Of a stretch of 64,000 bases of DNA, positions 50,677 through 62,408 are shown in pieces (position 1 is the first letter of the stretch; every line of letters begins with the position of its first letter). The position numbers and the translations under genes are program-made. Source of the DNA: Trametes villosa (taxonomy: Eukaryota; Basidiomycota; Agaricomycetes; Polyporales; Polyporaceae); assembly GCA_002964805.2 (NCBI GenBank), contig PUDQ02000001.1, positions 2,566,001-2,630,000 on the forward strand. The letters run 5' to 3'. The notes beneath the pieces are model-generated. The model had not been told where the DNA came from. It saw nothing but the letters and a program-made list of their open reading frames with translations, and did no database searches.

Positions 50677-51059
50677 ATGCCTTCTCAAGCCGAAGCTCAC
50701 GCTCAGAACGTAAGCGCAATGTAGTCCTCCTCGTACTCATCCTGACGCCACGTAGGTCGCCCGCGGTCACAAGGCTGCTATCAGGTAGCTGTCCCTTCCA
50801 CGTCGAAGCCCAACGTAGCGTTGACCCCATTCGCAGCAACCCCAACGTGTCCGAGGAGGCGAAGGAGCACTCCCGTGAGGTCCTCGAGGAGATCGAGGGC
50901 ACCTCCGACCCGGACGCCTTCGTCGCGAGCACCGGCAGCAGCAAGAAGGACAAGAACTACCAACCGGAGCACGCCGCCGAGAAGGGCGACTACGTACGTA
51001 AACTTCACCTCTCGCCGCGCGTCCCCTCGAAGTGACCCCGGATGGCCGCGTTGCAGTGA
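50677..51059 (+). CDS. CON6: Conidiation-specific protein 6 (Con-6) family, small
   Basis: Exons 50677-50715, 50756-50784 (29 bases) and 50837-50993 splice to MPSQAEAHAQNVARGHKAAI then SNPNVSEEAKEHSREVLEEI. The NxARGHKAAxxNPNVSEEAKEHS pattern is the Con-6 repeat, present once here. A hydrophilic tail follows (TGSSKKDKNYQPEHAAEKGD). The C-terminus is ambiguous. A GTACGT donor at 50994 and a TGCAG acceptor ending at 51056 would splice straight onto a TGA stop (51057-51059), ending the protein at ...EKGDY. Without splicing it ends at 51035 with 13 more residues. Con-6 was named from genes induced during Neurospora conidiation; in other fungi the small hydrophilic proteins appear in resting or stressed cells. 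The role here is unknown. Confidence 0.82.
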
Positions 51060-52695
51060 ACGCCGCGCACTTTGAGTGGCAGATATTCTCGTGTATAATC
51101 AGCTGTTGTATGAGTAGCAGAGAGCAGTAACGGCAAGGAAGCAATGTAGCACAAGTTCTTACGTGGTATCGTTGTGCCGTCGCCGGCTTCTTGAGGATTT
51201 GTAGTTCATCTCGGAGGGCGCGGGTCAAACTCAAGCTTGTTTGACGACGTTCTTGCAAGGCACGGTTGTACGACTGGCTTTCGGCCGCGCGGAGCGGTCA
51301 CTTTTACGTCGCTTCGGCCTTGCCAAGATATCTGCCGTGAACGATTGAGCGTATGCGCTTTCAAAGGCCCAATCTCTCGAGACGCAGAGCAGGAACAGAG
51401 GCAATGGCCGGAGGATCCTCCAGTCCTGGGTTCGATATCTTTGGCTGGGACGGTTCGCCACGTAAATCGTGCTCCAACGATAGCCGTTCGTCCAACGCGT
51501 TGCGTCGCGCCGACAAGGTAGCATTGGGAGCAAGGCCTGATCGTCCTAGTAGCACGCACACGGCACACATTTTTACCAGCTTTCAGCACGATACTACCGA
51601 GCGCGGCAAATTGCACGCACCCAGTACCACGGAGAAGCTGGAGCGAATGTGCCACTCACCGCATTAGCCACGAGGCCGATCGCGGTGGTACGGCTGAAGT
51701 TTTCAGGTGGCCCGATCGGAGGGCTCAGGGTGGCAGGAAGGTGGGGCGACCGCTGGGCGCAGATGGGTCCATCAGGGGGTATGATGGAATGTGCAAGAGA
51801 AACTTGCAGCGTCAGTGGCAGAGGGAAAGGAAGATCGATTCGGTAATTGTCCTGACGCACTAGGTGGATACGCCACGCAAGACAGGGGATGGGTAGCAGG
51901 AAGAAGCAGTGGATCGTGGGTGCAGCGAGCACACGCGGCGCGACGTCCGGACTGGACGCGGAGGAACGGACGGAGAGCGTGCCTAAGTTGGCGACGAGGG
52001 CTTCCGGCGGGCCCATGCATCACCGTGGAGCATCCGGCGATGAGTAATAGAAGGAAGCGAGGGTGTGGCCGAGAGAACGAGCGGGCGCAGCGAAAAAACA
52101 TGCGCGAGTGCGAAGATGGCAATCCGCACGAAAGGTGATTTCGAACGGGGGACTGATAATGTGATAAGCGGCGCTGCAGCACTGCCGAGCGGTGCGCCGC
52201 TCGAAGCAGGCGCATCTGACTTCGCTGCCTGCCGCCCGCTCCAGCGCGCCGAGCCCGCGACGGCGAGCGCGTCGAGCAGGCCCGGACTGGCAGCGGGCGG
52301 GGCGGGCGCAGCAGCGAACGTGGGCGGGGGGCGGGCGCGGTGGCGCGGCGATCAGGCCGATGGCGGGATTTGCAGCGAATGCGGCAGGTCGCCTGCCTGG
52401 TATGGAGTGCGATGTGACGAGATCGGGAGGGCGGACGCGTGACGTCATTTTGAGAATGAACGAAGGGGGGACCTGGGTCGACGCCCGCACACAGAAAAAC
52501 GGCGGCAGCACGATTCCCGTTCGCCCAAACCTTCTTCTCCCCGAACCCCCACCATCCGCCGCGAGCAGCGTATAAGAATCCCGCACAGGTGAGCGTCCTC
52601 TCCTCGTCCTCACCGTCCACGGCCTCGACGCCCAATACCCCGCGTTATCGCATCTCCCTGATACCCTGCTCGACACCCCCGCCCTCGTTGTCGCC
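51060..52695. other. Intergenic, 1.6 kb, the longest gene-free stretch here
   Basis: Between Con-6 and ARMT1, both plus strand. Open frames of up to 287 codons exist on the minus strand (51772-52635) but they are Arg/Pro/Ser-rich with no conserved motif. GC content rises sharply near 52200-52400. A TATAAGA element lies at 52571-52577. Confidence 0.4.
52571..52577 (+). promoter_or_regulatory. TATA box of the ARMT1 gene
   Basis: TATAAGA about 119 bases upstream of the start at 52696. Confidence 0.45.
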
Positions 52696-54877
52696 ATGTC
52701 CGACAGCTACTTCCCCCCGACGCCCCCGCACGACGCTGACTCCGCCGATCACCAGCTACACACCACCATGAGCCCACCGGACGCAAGCCTCGCCCCCAAC
52801 GGTGCTGCCCCGCCGGCCAACGGAACGACGGGCACCAAGGACGCACCTAGTAGGATGCACCTCAAGCTCTCTCATCTGCCGAGCAGGCAGGTGATCAAGC
52901 CCGTCTACCCTCGTTCGCCTTCAACTGTGAGTACTCGACGCGCCTCTCATCATCCGTGATTGTCGGAGTGCTTGTATGCGGGAGATATGTCGCCCGTCTT
53001 ACAAGTGCTCCGGCCTGTGAAGACGAGTGCGGTTGTACTGACGCCGTGTTGTAGATTGACCCCAACAACCCGCCGTGGCCCGCCTACCGCGGTTACCATG
53101 AGTGAGTCGTATCCTAGGAAGATAGCTGGGTTATGACTTACCTCTCGCTATAGGTACTCCTTCGCCTACGCGACTATGGGTCAGCGTCTGCCCACTATCC
53201 TCGGGAAGGCGATCGAGGACGTCGTGGTCACCCTGAACCAGGAGTATGATGAGGAGCGCGTCGTGGACCTCGTCCAGTGCATCGAGCGTATGGACGCCCT
53301 GATGCAGGAGCTGCAGGCGCAGGCGAAGCTCCGCCCCATTATCGACGATGGCGAAGCCGACGTCGCCCTGTGGAACAAGCTCATCGCGAAGTACTTCCAA
53401 GGTGAGCGCTGGTGACCCTTGCCTGTACTGTAGACCGTGAAGGCTAACGAGGTTATAGGCAAGACTTTCATGAACGCACCTTGGCTCTTCGCGGAGGCAT
53501 ACAAGTACCGTCGTCTGCAAGAGTGCTTCAGCATCAGCAAGTTCTGGAAGAGCTATGACGTGTTCTTCAGGCAGAAGGTGAACGATTTCATACAAGTGAT
53601 GCGTAATCTCCTCCCTGACTGTGTGAATTCGCAGTGCGACACCTTCTCCCGCTCAAGTGACGCTGTTTTCGAGCTGTCGATGCGCTTTGCGGAACCCTTC
53701 AAGCTGAAAGATGGCCTGTCGCCTGACGAGAAGCTTGAGGCAGAGCGGTTGATGTTCAAGGAGCTTACTCAGAGTGAGTACACACGCGAGCGTTCCGCTG
53801 AGAAGAGAGGCTCACCATCTTCGCATAGTCTGTCTTTGGGGAAACTCTACGGATCTGTCCTTGCTTATCAACATGACTGAGGAACAGATCAAGTCCTTGC
53901 AGTCGACGGGAGGTGCCAACCTTGCGGCAACTGAGAAGAACATCCTCGGCAACCACATGCAACGTCTCTGGGAGACGACGGTGGGCCTGCGTGACAACAC
54001 TGGCGGAAGGATCGACTTCGTTCTAGACAACGCCGGTTTCGAGTTGTACTGCGACTGCGTCTACGGTGAGTATTATCTCAACGGAGTCAGCTGCTAGTGC
54101 TCACTTTCCCCCTTCAGCGGACTTCCTGATCCAGAGCGGGTTGGCCAAGGAGATCCGCTTCCATGGCAAGCGCTACCCGTGGTTCGTCTCGGACGTCACG
54201 AAGAAGGACTGGTCGTGGCTGTTGAACTCCATGGTTTACGGACACCTCTTCCCCAAAGCTTCTGAGGAGGAGAAGGACAGTCTGCGTCGTCTCGGCTTGC
54301 GTTGGAAGGTAAGCGGGACGCACTTGAGCGCAAAACTCGGCGGCTAACGTGCGCAATCAGCAATATGAGAAGGAGGGCAAATGGATCTACGAACAGCACC
54401 CCTTCTGGTGCACTGGCTTCACCTTCTGGGAGTTGCACAACGAGGCCCCCGATCTGTTCCTCCACCTCTCTCGCTCAGATCTAGTCATCTTCAAGGGCGA
54501 TCTCAACCACCGCAAGGTATGTTCTACTCACGCATGACTGAAGAGATCGACGCTAAATTCGCTACAGTTGACGTACGACTGTGCGGCCCCGCCCTCGACA
54601 GAGTTCGAGATCGCCATCGGCTCCATGGCATCCGCAGCTGGCGCTCCCAGGATATGCAGTATGCGCACGATCAAGAGCGATGTCGTCGTCGGCCTCGGCC
54701 CAGAAGGCGACGAGCTAGCCGAGAAGCTCGACAAGGAGGAGCCTGGTTGGAAGATCAGCGGCAAATACGTGCGTACTCCGGTGTATCCGGAATGTGAAAC
54801 GTTACTGACCGTTCCCTCTACAGGCCGTCGTGCTTTTGTCCGAAGGCCGGCCTGGCGAGAAGGTTCACTTCACATGA
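52696..54877 (+). CDS. ARMT1: ARMT1/DUF89 family metal-dependent phosphatase
   Basis: Damage-control phosphatase of the DUF89 group, which hydrolyses sugar phosphates such as fructose 1-phosphate in a Mn/Co-dependent way. Spliced exons give RGYHEYSFAYATMGQRLPTI, LGKAIEDVVVTLNQEYDEER and MNAPWLFAEAYKYRRLQECF. The metal-binding signature is GRIDFVLDNAGFELYCDCVY (Asp and Asn in LDNAGFE). It is followed by ADFLIQSGLAKEIRFHGKRY, PWFVSDVTKKDWSWLLNSM and VIFKGDLNHRKLTYDC. The end is LSEGRPGEKVHFT. The N-terminal leader (MSDSYFPPTPPHDADSADH) is unstructured and fungal. About nine exons, all joining in frame. The name ARMT1 comes from a proposed methyltransferase activity, but phosphatase chemistry is the better-supported one. 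Confidence 0.9.
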
Positions 54878-55125
54878 GATACGCCTGGCGGGTGTGCGCG
54901 GACGCTATTTGAAGTTTGACACAACATCCTGTATGAATGCCTGTACCATAGAGCACCTCTCCATACGTTTGTATAAGATATTTCCGCAATGTCATAGACA
55001 TATCTCGCGTCTGCAGGTTGTAAACTCGTTGGGCCCATCTGTCTGGCCTCGCATGGGAGCTTTGGGCTGTGAACAGATCAACGAGAGCAGTATAGTCAAT
55101 ATAAGATACTTTTACACGTCATACT

Positions 55126-58100
55126 TCACGCGGCTACCCCTATGGCCCTATCGATATCCATCGCCATGGGCTCGTCTTCCTCGTCGTCATCTCCTAGCTC
55201 CCCAAACAAACCGTCGTCCATCTCAGAAAGTAGGTGCTCGACCACGTAGCTATCTTGTAGGAGCTTCTCCATGCGAGTGAGATGCCGTTCCGTATACGGG
55301 ATGAGCGAGTCGATGAGCTCCTTTAGCGAGGTGGTCCCGCGACCCTCGACCGGGACAGCCTCGACCGCGCCAGCCTTCGCGAACCCGTCCTCGTCATCGC
55401 CCGCAGCCGCGGCGACAGCAGTGAACGCGGCCTCCTCGTCGAACGCGCGCGCAATGTCCTCAACCGCGCGCAGCTTGACGATCGCGTGCAGGACGCGCTG
55501 CGCGACGACGCTCGTCTTCGCGCGCGCGTTCCAGTCGCGCACGTAGCGCAGGAGGCGCGCGAGGTCCGTGCCCGGCAGCGTGCGCAGCACCTCGTCCACC
55601 GCAGGGTGCCCGGTGATCGACGGGGCCTTCAGGGGAGCGGGCTCGTCTGACTCCTCGTCTTCGGAGGAGGTGAGGGAGGCGAAGAGGGTGTGGAGGCGCC
55701 CGGGCTGGCCCATGCTGAGCGCGAGGAGGATCGCGTTACGGTAGTCGTGCAGCGCGAGGGAGTTCTGGAGGTCTTGCTCCCTGTAGGCGTGGGTCAGCAC
55801 TGCGTCATTCAGAGAGGGCAAGGCGATGGGGAGCGTACTTCTCGACGAGCTTGGCGCGCTGGGTCTCCTTCTCGACCTGCTCCTCCTCGGTGCAGTCTTG
55901 CCAGAAGGTGACGACGGAGTCGGCTGCGCCAGAGACGATTGTTGACTCGTCGCTGCTTACAGCGAGTGCCCAAACCTAAGTAGTGGGTTTCGTCAAGAAA
56001 CTATTGAAGCACTGATAAGTCGGCTGATGCGTACCTTGTCCTCATGGTTGTCCATCGTCGCGGCGCACTCCTCGGTGCGGACATTCCACAGCTTGACAAG
56101 CCCGTCACTCGCGCTGCTCACCAGCTGCATGCCCGCATTGAGGAAATCCACGCGCAACACCGAGTTCGTGTGGCCCTCGAACGTCTTCACGCACGTAAAG
56201 TCGTCCAGATTCCACAGCTTCACCGTCTTGTCCCCGCTGCCCGTCGCGAGCACGCGCTCCGCGCGCCCGAAGCGCACCGCCCACACCCCGCGCTTGTGGC
56301 CCTTGCACGTCCCGAGCAGGCGCAGCTCGCCGCGCACGCTCGCGCCCGCTGCGCCCACCGCGTACTCGACCGCCCACACCTTCGCGGTGCGGTCTTGCGA
56401 GCCTGACACGAGCAGCCGGTCGTTCGGCGCGACGTCGAGCGCGTTGATGTCCTTGTCGTGCGCTTTGTGCGTTGCTAAACTCTTGCACTTCACCGGACGC
56501 GCGCCCTCCTCGTCCTCCCCGTCCGTGGGGGCCGAGAGCGGGACGGGCGAGAGGTCCCACATCTTGATCGTCCGGTCCTGGCTGCCAGTGAACATGAAAC
56601 GCAGGCTGTCGCCCGCCGCCGCGCTGGACCCCGAGCCAGACGGAGCCGCGTCGCCCGCGAACGCCTTGCGTGACATCGCGACTGCCCCCACGCTCTCCGC
56701 GTGGCCCTCGCAGACGCCCACGCAGCGCCACTCGGGCACGGCGGAGTGCGCCTCGTCATCGCGCGGGCGGATGGGAGCCCATATCCGCGCCGACCGGTCT
56801 TTGCTGCCGCTCGCGAGCACGCGGCCGCCTGCGCCGCGGTCGAGGCAGAGCACGATTTCGGAGTGGCCTGCGATGAGGCGCGCGTCAAGGGAGGACGTTG
56901 AGTACACGCGAATTAGCGACGAGTTCGTCGCGAGCGCTACGTGTGTGTCGGAGAGGGCAGAGGGCGCTGACGCCTGGAGGGGGAGATTCGGCGACAAAAA
57001 GGTCGCGTCGATGATCTCATCGTTGAAACCGATGAGCTGCCGGCTCAGCGTCTGCGTCGAGAGGGAGTGGAAGAGGATGTTTTGGTCGGCATGCACAGAG
57101 ACGACCGTGGAAGTCGCGGGGACGTAACTATAGCTGCCGTGAGCGACTGTGGCAGAGTAATTTGAGGCGAGAAGCTTACATCGCATCAACGATTTGTCGC
57201 TGCTCCTCTTGATCCTCGGTCGTTTCCTCTTGTTCTTGTCCCAAGGTGAAGAGCACGTTGCCTTCGCGCGCGTCCCATATTCTCACTAATCCCTTCTCGC
57301 CGCCGGTGTAGAAGCGGAGCTTCCCAGAACCTGATGGGGCGCCGGCGAGGTCCTCGTCGGGGTGTAGTAGGCCCACTGCCTCGACGCGCTCAAGAACCGG
57401 GATGGTCTTGTGGAGGACCGGCGCAAACTCGGTCTCTTTCCCCTTCCCCTTGCTGCTCTTCTTGGCAGGGGCGGCCTTGGAGGAGATGTCCCAGACGAGC
57501 ACGACTGAATCCCGTCCGCCGCTCACGAGCCACTTCCCGTCCGGGCTAACGTCGAGCCCGCGCGGGACTGAGACATGTCCCTCCAGGACGGCTTCGGGCT
57601 TCGACCCACCAGTGGCACGGGCCGCCGCAGCCGACAGGTCGAAGATGCGGATGCGGGTGTCGACGGAGGCCGTGATGAGCTGCATCTTCTGCTCGCGGAC
57701 GACGGAGGAGGGGTCGAAGGGGTAGTTGAACGCGAGCGCGCTGACGACGCCGCCGTGGCCCTTGAAGAGGTGGGTGACGTACCCGCGCAGGATGTCCCAC
57801 ACCTTCACGACGCCGTCTGCGGAGCCGGACGCGAGGTAGGTCGAGGTTGGGTCGGACTTGCAGACGTGCACCGGCGCGTCGTGCGCGCGCGCGACCACCC
57901 GCACAGGCTTGACAATCTTCGTCTGCGGGACCGAGGAGGTGGGAATTTCATATATGCGGAGAGAGAGGGAGGAGGTGAACAGGAGGAGGTGTGAGGCCGA
58001 GGGCGTTATGCAGAGCGAGGTGATGGACTCGGTGTCCTGCGAGGGCGTTCAGCGCCGTTAGCCCGGACGAGGACGCGAGGACTGACCCCTGCAAACCGAC

Positions 58101-58312
58101 ATATCTCCACGCCCGCCTTCACGTCTGTCAGGAGCGCATCCTCGCCGACGCAGGTGACCAGCCTCGATCCGTCCGGCGTTACGGCTACTGGGCCGGCGGT
58201 GTGCAGCGGTGCGACGACCCGCGCCTTCTTAAACCTGCAATCGCGCTGTCAGCTCACTTCCAAGCCCTGAGAAAAGCGAAACATACGCGGTCTTGAGCTT
58301 CGGACGGTCCAT
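55126..58312 (-). CDS. UTP13: U3 snoRNP protein Utp13 (SSU processome, UtpB)
   Basis: WD40 protein of the small-subunit processome, acting in the nucleolus on 18S rRNA maturation. Exon 1 starts at 58310-58312 (MDRPKLKTA) and splices to FKKARVVAPLHTAGPVAVTP. Two beta-propellers follow: DAPVHVCKSDPTSTYLASGS, FKGHGGVVSALAFNYPFDPS, then GHVSVPRGLDVSPDGKWLVS. The second has AGHSEIVLCLDRGAGGRVLA, MFTGSQDRTIKMWDLSPVPL and GTCKGHKRGVWAVRFGRAER. It continues TGSGDKTVKLWNLDDFTCVK and ASDGLVKLWNVRTEECAATM. The C-terminal exon (55126 to about 55815) is the Utp13 domain: REQDLQNSLALHDYRNAILL, ALSMGQPGRLHTLFASL and LLRYVRDWNARAKTSVVAQR. Length (about 880) is normal. A MITE lies 141 bases upstream of the ATG. 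Confidence 0.92.
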
Positions 58313-59498
58313 GGCGTGGAGGAGAGGGCAAGCAGCGAGCGCGGACCAATGAGAGACGCCGCCGCCAACATTTTCAGACGGCTGTTTGGCGTTGTTGTGC
58401 AGCGGCCTCAATCCCACTCCTCCGGGCGTCTATCAGCGTTCTGATCGCGCGCAGGACCCCTGACAATGGCAGGGGATGCCTGATGCGGCAAATCGGCCGA
58501 TTTTGCTGGTTTTGTCCGGATAAAAAATATTCCCACGCTTTCTGACCTCGGATTCGTGCGTTTCAGCCAATTTGGAGCAAGTCGACTTTCAGATTTCGGA
58601 AATTTTGTCCGGACCCGCTCATCAGGGATCCCCTGCCATTGTCAGGGGTCCTTCGCGCGCGCGCCTGCACGCAGCTTGGGCAGCGCGAGCCTGTGAACGC
58701 ACTCAATGGGCCCCTCCCACCGCCCTTCTCCCGCTGATGGGGGCGGCCACGCCCCGCGCGAGACAATGCGCTTCCTCCGCCGACGCCTGACACGCCCCCC
58801 GCGCTCAGCGGGCGAGCCCTGCTTCGAGCCCGGCGTTGGCTGGGGCCCGTCGGCCAAGGTCCCGTCCGCCGGCCCCACGCGACCTGCGCTGCTCATCCCG
58901 CCTGCGAGCGAGTACCGCCGCGCACCAGCGCGGGAGGCACCCTGCGAGGCCGCCTCCCGCTGTCGCGCCGCGAGTGATTATTTCTTCGCACGTCCGATGG
59001 GCAGCGCGGACGGGGCACAACGCGGGCCTAAGGCGGCACTGTCTGACAGCTCCGACCAGGGCCCCCCGAAAGCTGACAAGGGGACGACCATATGCTGCCA
59101 CACCGCTCGCACGTTGCACGCAATCCCACCGGTGTCCATCCCAGTAGCTTCCCGGAGAGCCGACCTTAGTGGCCGAAATGCCGAAAGAAGCAGACCGCGA
59201 CGCCTCGAGATAGCGACTTACAGCACGGCTGCCGTAACACGCGAGATAGGTAGTAATATTGACAGGGCCAGATAACCAACGCACTCGACCGCAGACAACA
59301 CGCACGACAGAGAGAGGAAGTGTCAATAATCCTGGACAGGAAGTTATCCATAAATCAGCAAGGGGAGGCAGGTATGTATACAATCCGCGAGCAATCCGCT
59401 GAAATGGCCGACGGGGGTAGGAGGGACGAGCAACGAACAAAGAACACCATAGGGTAGAGGGGAAAGACCAAAAAAGACGAATGTGGTGGGGGAGGGTG
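58313..59498. other. Intergenic with a MITE, 1.2 kb
   Basis: Upstream region of UTP13 and 3' region of the forkhead gene. Apart from the MITE at 58453-58652 it is very GC-rich up to about 59050 and AT-richer after. No supportable gene. Confidence 0.45.
58445..58660. mobile_element. hAT-like MITE with an 8-bp target duplication
   Basis: The element is 58453-58652 (200 bp). TCGCGCGC flanks it on both sides (58445-58452 and 58653-58660). Each end reads AGGACCCCTGACAATGGCAG inwards; the match continues for 33 bases with one mismatch. Inside, TTTTGTCCGGA recurs on the opposite strands. An 8-bp duplication is typical of hAT transposons. The element has no coding capacity, so it would need a transposase from elsewhere. 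Confidence 0.88.
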
Positions 59499-61615
59499 TC
59501 ACGACCGCGCCGGGTACCCTGCCGATTTTCGCTGCGCCTGTGCCTGATACCGCTGAAGAGCGTCCTCGGCCTGGCGCCGCCTCCGGCTCTCCTCCTCTGC
59601 GGTTTGCTCGGCCTGGATACGACGCCGGACCTCGTCCTCACGCATGTTCTCTGCAACCTTCAAGGCGGCCTTGGCCCTCGCTGCCTCGTCTCGCGTTGCC
59701 TGAAGCTCGTCGGAGAGGCGCAGCGAGGCGTTGACGGCGTCCTGCGACTGTCGCCGCAGTCCCGCCATCTCCATCTTAAGCCGCTCGATGGTAGGGTCTG
59801 GATGGTCCGCGCTGGGATACGCCGAGAACGCGCCATGGAGAACCGACCGGCCTGGTTGGGACTGGGAGCCCGAGAAGGAGCGGTGACTGGGTCCGGCGAA
59901 GGAGTTTGAAGTATGATTGTGATGGCGGGGGTCGTACTGGTAGGGCATGTCCTCGGAGCTGGAGTAGTCGTCATCGCTATACGGAGCACCATTCCCGTCC
60001 TCCTCCCATTCCATCTCGTCGTCGTCGTCTTCGTCGTACAGCCTGCGGGGGCGCATCGTGGACCCGTGGCTAAACGACCTGCTGTCCACTGGACGCAACT
60101 TCGCAATCGTGGATACGGAAGAGTTGCCGTTCGTGGAGACAGGAGAGTGCTGCTGTGGGTGCTGATGGGGATGTCCATGAGAAGGAGGATGGGAGTGTGA
60201 GTGCGCGGAATTAGGATGCGAGGGTGGCTGAGCAGGTGAAGGAATGTGGGAATGTGTTTGCGCGTAAGGCGAAAGTTGAGAATGTGGGGGCACCTGTGTC
60301 TGGGGCGTCGGCGGATGTGGTTGACTATGCGGCGAGTGTAATTGCTGAGGGTGCATATGAGGATGGGGGTGCACGTGCGATGGCGGCTGAGAGTGATCCG
60401 GAGGAGACGGGGGAGGCTGGGGCTTGGGATGCGAAGGCAGAAGCTGAACACGAGAGACATGACTTGGAGGCTGTGGATGTACATGGGGCGACGGCTGGGA
60501 GGGTACGTGAGAAGGGGGAGGAGCATGCGGGTGCAGGGGCTGCTGGGGCTGGATATGTTGGTGTGGAGGCTGTTGCATGTGCACCTGAACGTGGTCCTGA
60601 AAGCGGTCGTAGTGGTTTCGCGGACTGGGCTGAGCCTGGAGGCGGCCCTCAGCTATAGGATGCGTAACGAGATGGGGATACGGAAACGAGCGTACCGAAG
60701 CCGAGGTAGCAGTAGAGGATGTAGTAGACGGGGTGTTTGATGGCGCCGACGCGACGCTCGACGCATTGGATGGTGTCGCGGACGGTGGCGGGGGAGGGAT
60801 TTGCGAGCTTGTCGCTGGCGACATACCCGGAGCCGGTGGGCCGGGCAATGCGGGTAATGTGCGCGGCCCAATGGGTATGGGAGGTGGAGGAGGCGTAGTT
60901 GACGGACCCAGCACAGTTATTGTACCCGTTTCCGACCCATCAGTTTTGTTTGCCCTCCCTCCTCTCTTCCTCGGACGCTTCGTGCCTGGCGGGGCATCTA
61001 GGTTGACAGTCCAGTACGACCCAAAGCCGGGATCGGATGGTGGGCGGGGTTGGCGCTCGAATAAGCGATTGAGGGAGAGATGGTGCCGCACGGATTGCTA
61101 CAATAGTGCGGTTTAGCCACCTCCGGGGCAGAAGGGGCGCGCGCGAAGAAGAGGGGGGTATTCACCTTCCATGCCGGCCCCGCCGTCTTATAATACGGGT
61201 ATTTCCTCTCCATCGCCGCGTAAATCTCCCTGATTGTGAGCCGCTTGCGCGGGCTGCCGAGAATGGTGCAGCGCAGGATGACGGGGAGCGTGTGTTGCGG
61301 GCGTCCATCTGTGTCCGGGAGACATGCGAGCGTGTCCGGGCAGTCTGGGTGTGGGTCGTGCGCGCGTATGAAGACCTCTGCTCGTGGGGGCGGTGGAGGT
61401 GGAGGGGGTTTGATCTCGACTTGGATCGTCGGGCGAGCCTGTTCGGTCGGAGACGTGTTGGAGCTGGTGGGGGAGCGGACGGTCTGCAGCCTGACGATAG
61501 AAGCGGAAGTCGGGGGGTGTGAGACCGCGCGAAGCGACGCGTGATGGGTGTGTGCGTACCTGAGGGAGAGTTCGTGGGACGACTCCGGGTTGAGGAGGTT
61601 GTTGAGGGAGGACAT
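59499..61615 (-). CDS. Forkhead-domain transcription factor
   Basis: Three exons: 61560-61615 (MSSLNNLLNPESSHELSLR), a middle exon, and a long last exon. The DNA-binding domain crosses the second intron: TLPVILRCTILGSPRKRLTI, REIYAAMERKYPYYKTAGPA, WK, then QSVRHHLSLNRLFERQPRPP and PGFGSYWTVNLDAPPGTKRP. This has the winged-helix order, with recognition helix QSVRHHLSLN and the GSYW of wing 1. KRPRKRGGRANK is a nuclear signal. The following 250 or so residues are very rich in Pro, His, Gln and Ser. The C-terminus is a charged coiled coil (RLKMEMAGLRRQSQDAVNAS through EDEVRRRIQAEQTAEEESRR). Orthology to a named yeast forkhead protein cannot be judged here. Confidence 0.9.
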
Positions 61616-62408
61616 GGGGGCGGGCGGGCGGGGGGAGGGGGCAAGGAGCGACGGGGCCGGGAGTGACTGGGGAGAGGAAAAGGCAAGAGTTGGCGCACAA
61701 GTTGAGCTTGTGGGTCCACGACCCCCACTAGCCCTTTGTTCTCTATTAGATCCGACCCCCGATCCAAACAAACGCACAGCCTTGCACACGCCAACAAATA
61801 TTATTTACCGCGCGACGCCCCCCTGGAGACCTGGAATCCGCACAAGGCCTCTTTTCGCCCCCCTTGTATATTTTGCCGCGATATGCCCTGGCCTGCCAGC
61901 GCACTCAAGCCACAACAGCGTTTGATGTGTGTTATCGGCTTTCGCGTGCACGAGGGACAACCCCGGAATCACAACTTATCATTGGTCGATCAGCGCGCCC
62001 GGGAACTCTCCCTCGCCCGCATCGATTCGGCCAGAAGTCCTCTCCTCCAAATATAAGCCACCCCGCCCACCGTCCACGACCAACGTTGCTTCGCACAGGC
62101 CCAGTCTGCCTCCGTCATCCGCTTGTCAGGGACCAGCGTGCAGGCGGTGGGCAGGTGGGGGGTTCGAAGCCCGTGCTGCGCAGCGGACGTGTGGCTACCG
62201 AGTCACTGCCGGCGGGAACGCTCACACGGCCCACGGGGCGCGAGTGGGCGCGAATATCGCTGTCAAAATGCGACCATCGGAATCACGCAAGGTATGCAAC
62301 TATGCCTATTCCGGGGGAGATAAATATACAAGCACCGTCCAAACGGCCACCATCCAACGTAATCGTGACCAATGCCCGACACACTGCAGCTGCTCAGCCT
62401 CGACTGCA
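61616..62408. other. Intergenic, 0.8 kb
   Basis: Upstream region of the forkhead gene and 3' region of the NIPSNAP gene. A CCAAT-type box (ATTGG at about 61981) is present. No gene recognised. Confidence 0.4.

Noticed and set aside
51772..52635. 287-codon open frame on the minus strand in the largest intergenic gap
   Set aside because: Its translation is Arg/Pro/Ser-rich with scattered Cys and His, shows no domain-like block and overlaps GC-rich promoter sequence. Long stop-free frames are expected by chance at this GC content.
59660..60526. 288-codon minus-strand open frame inside the forkhead gene
   Set aside because: It is a shifted reading of the low-complexity Pro/His/Gln exon. The main frame has the forkhead domain and the coiled coil.
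62155..62175. GGGGTTCGAAGCCC, a second tRNA-like B box
   Set aside because: Only three base pairs of T-stem form, and no A box or acceptor stem is found at the proper distance.
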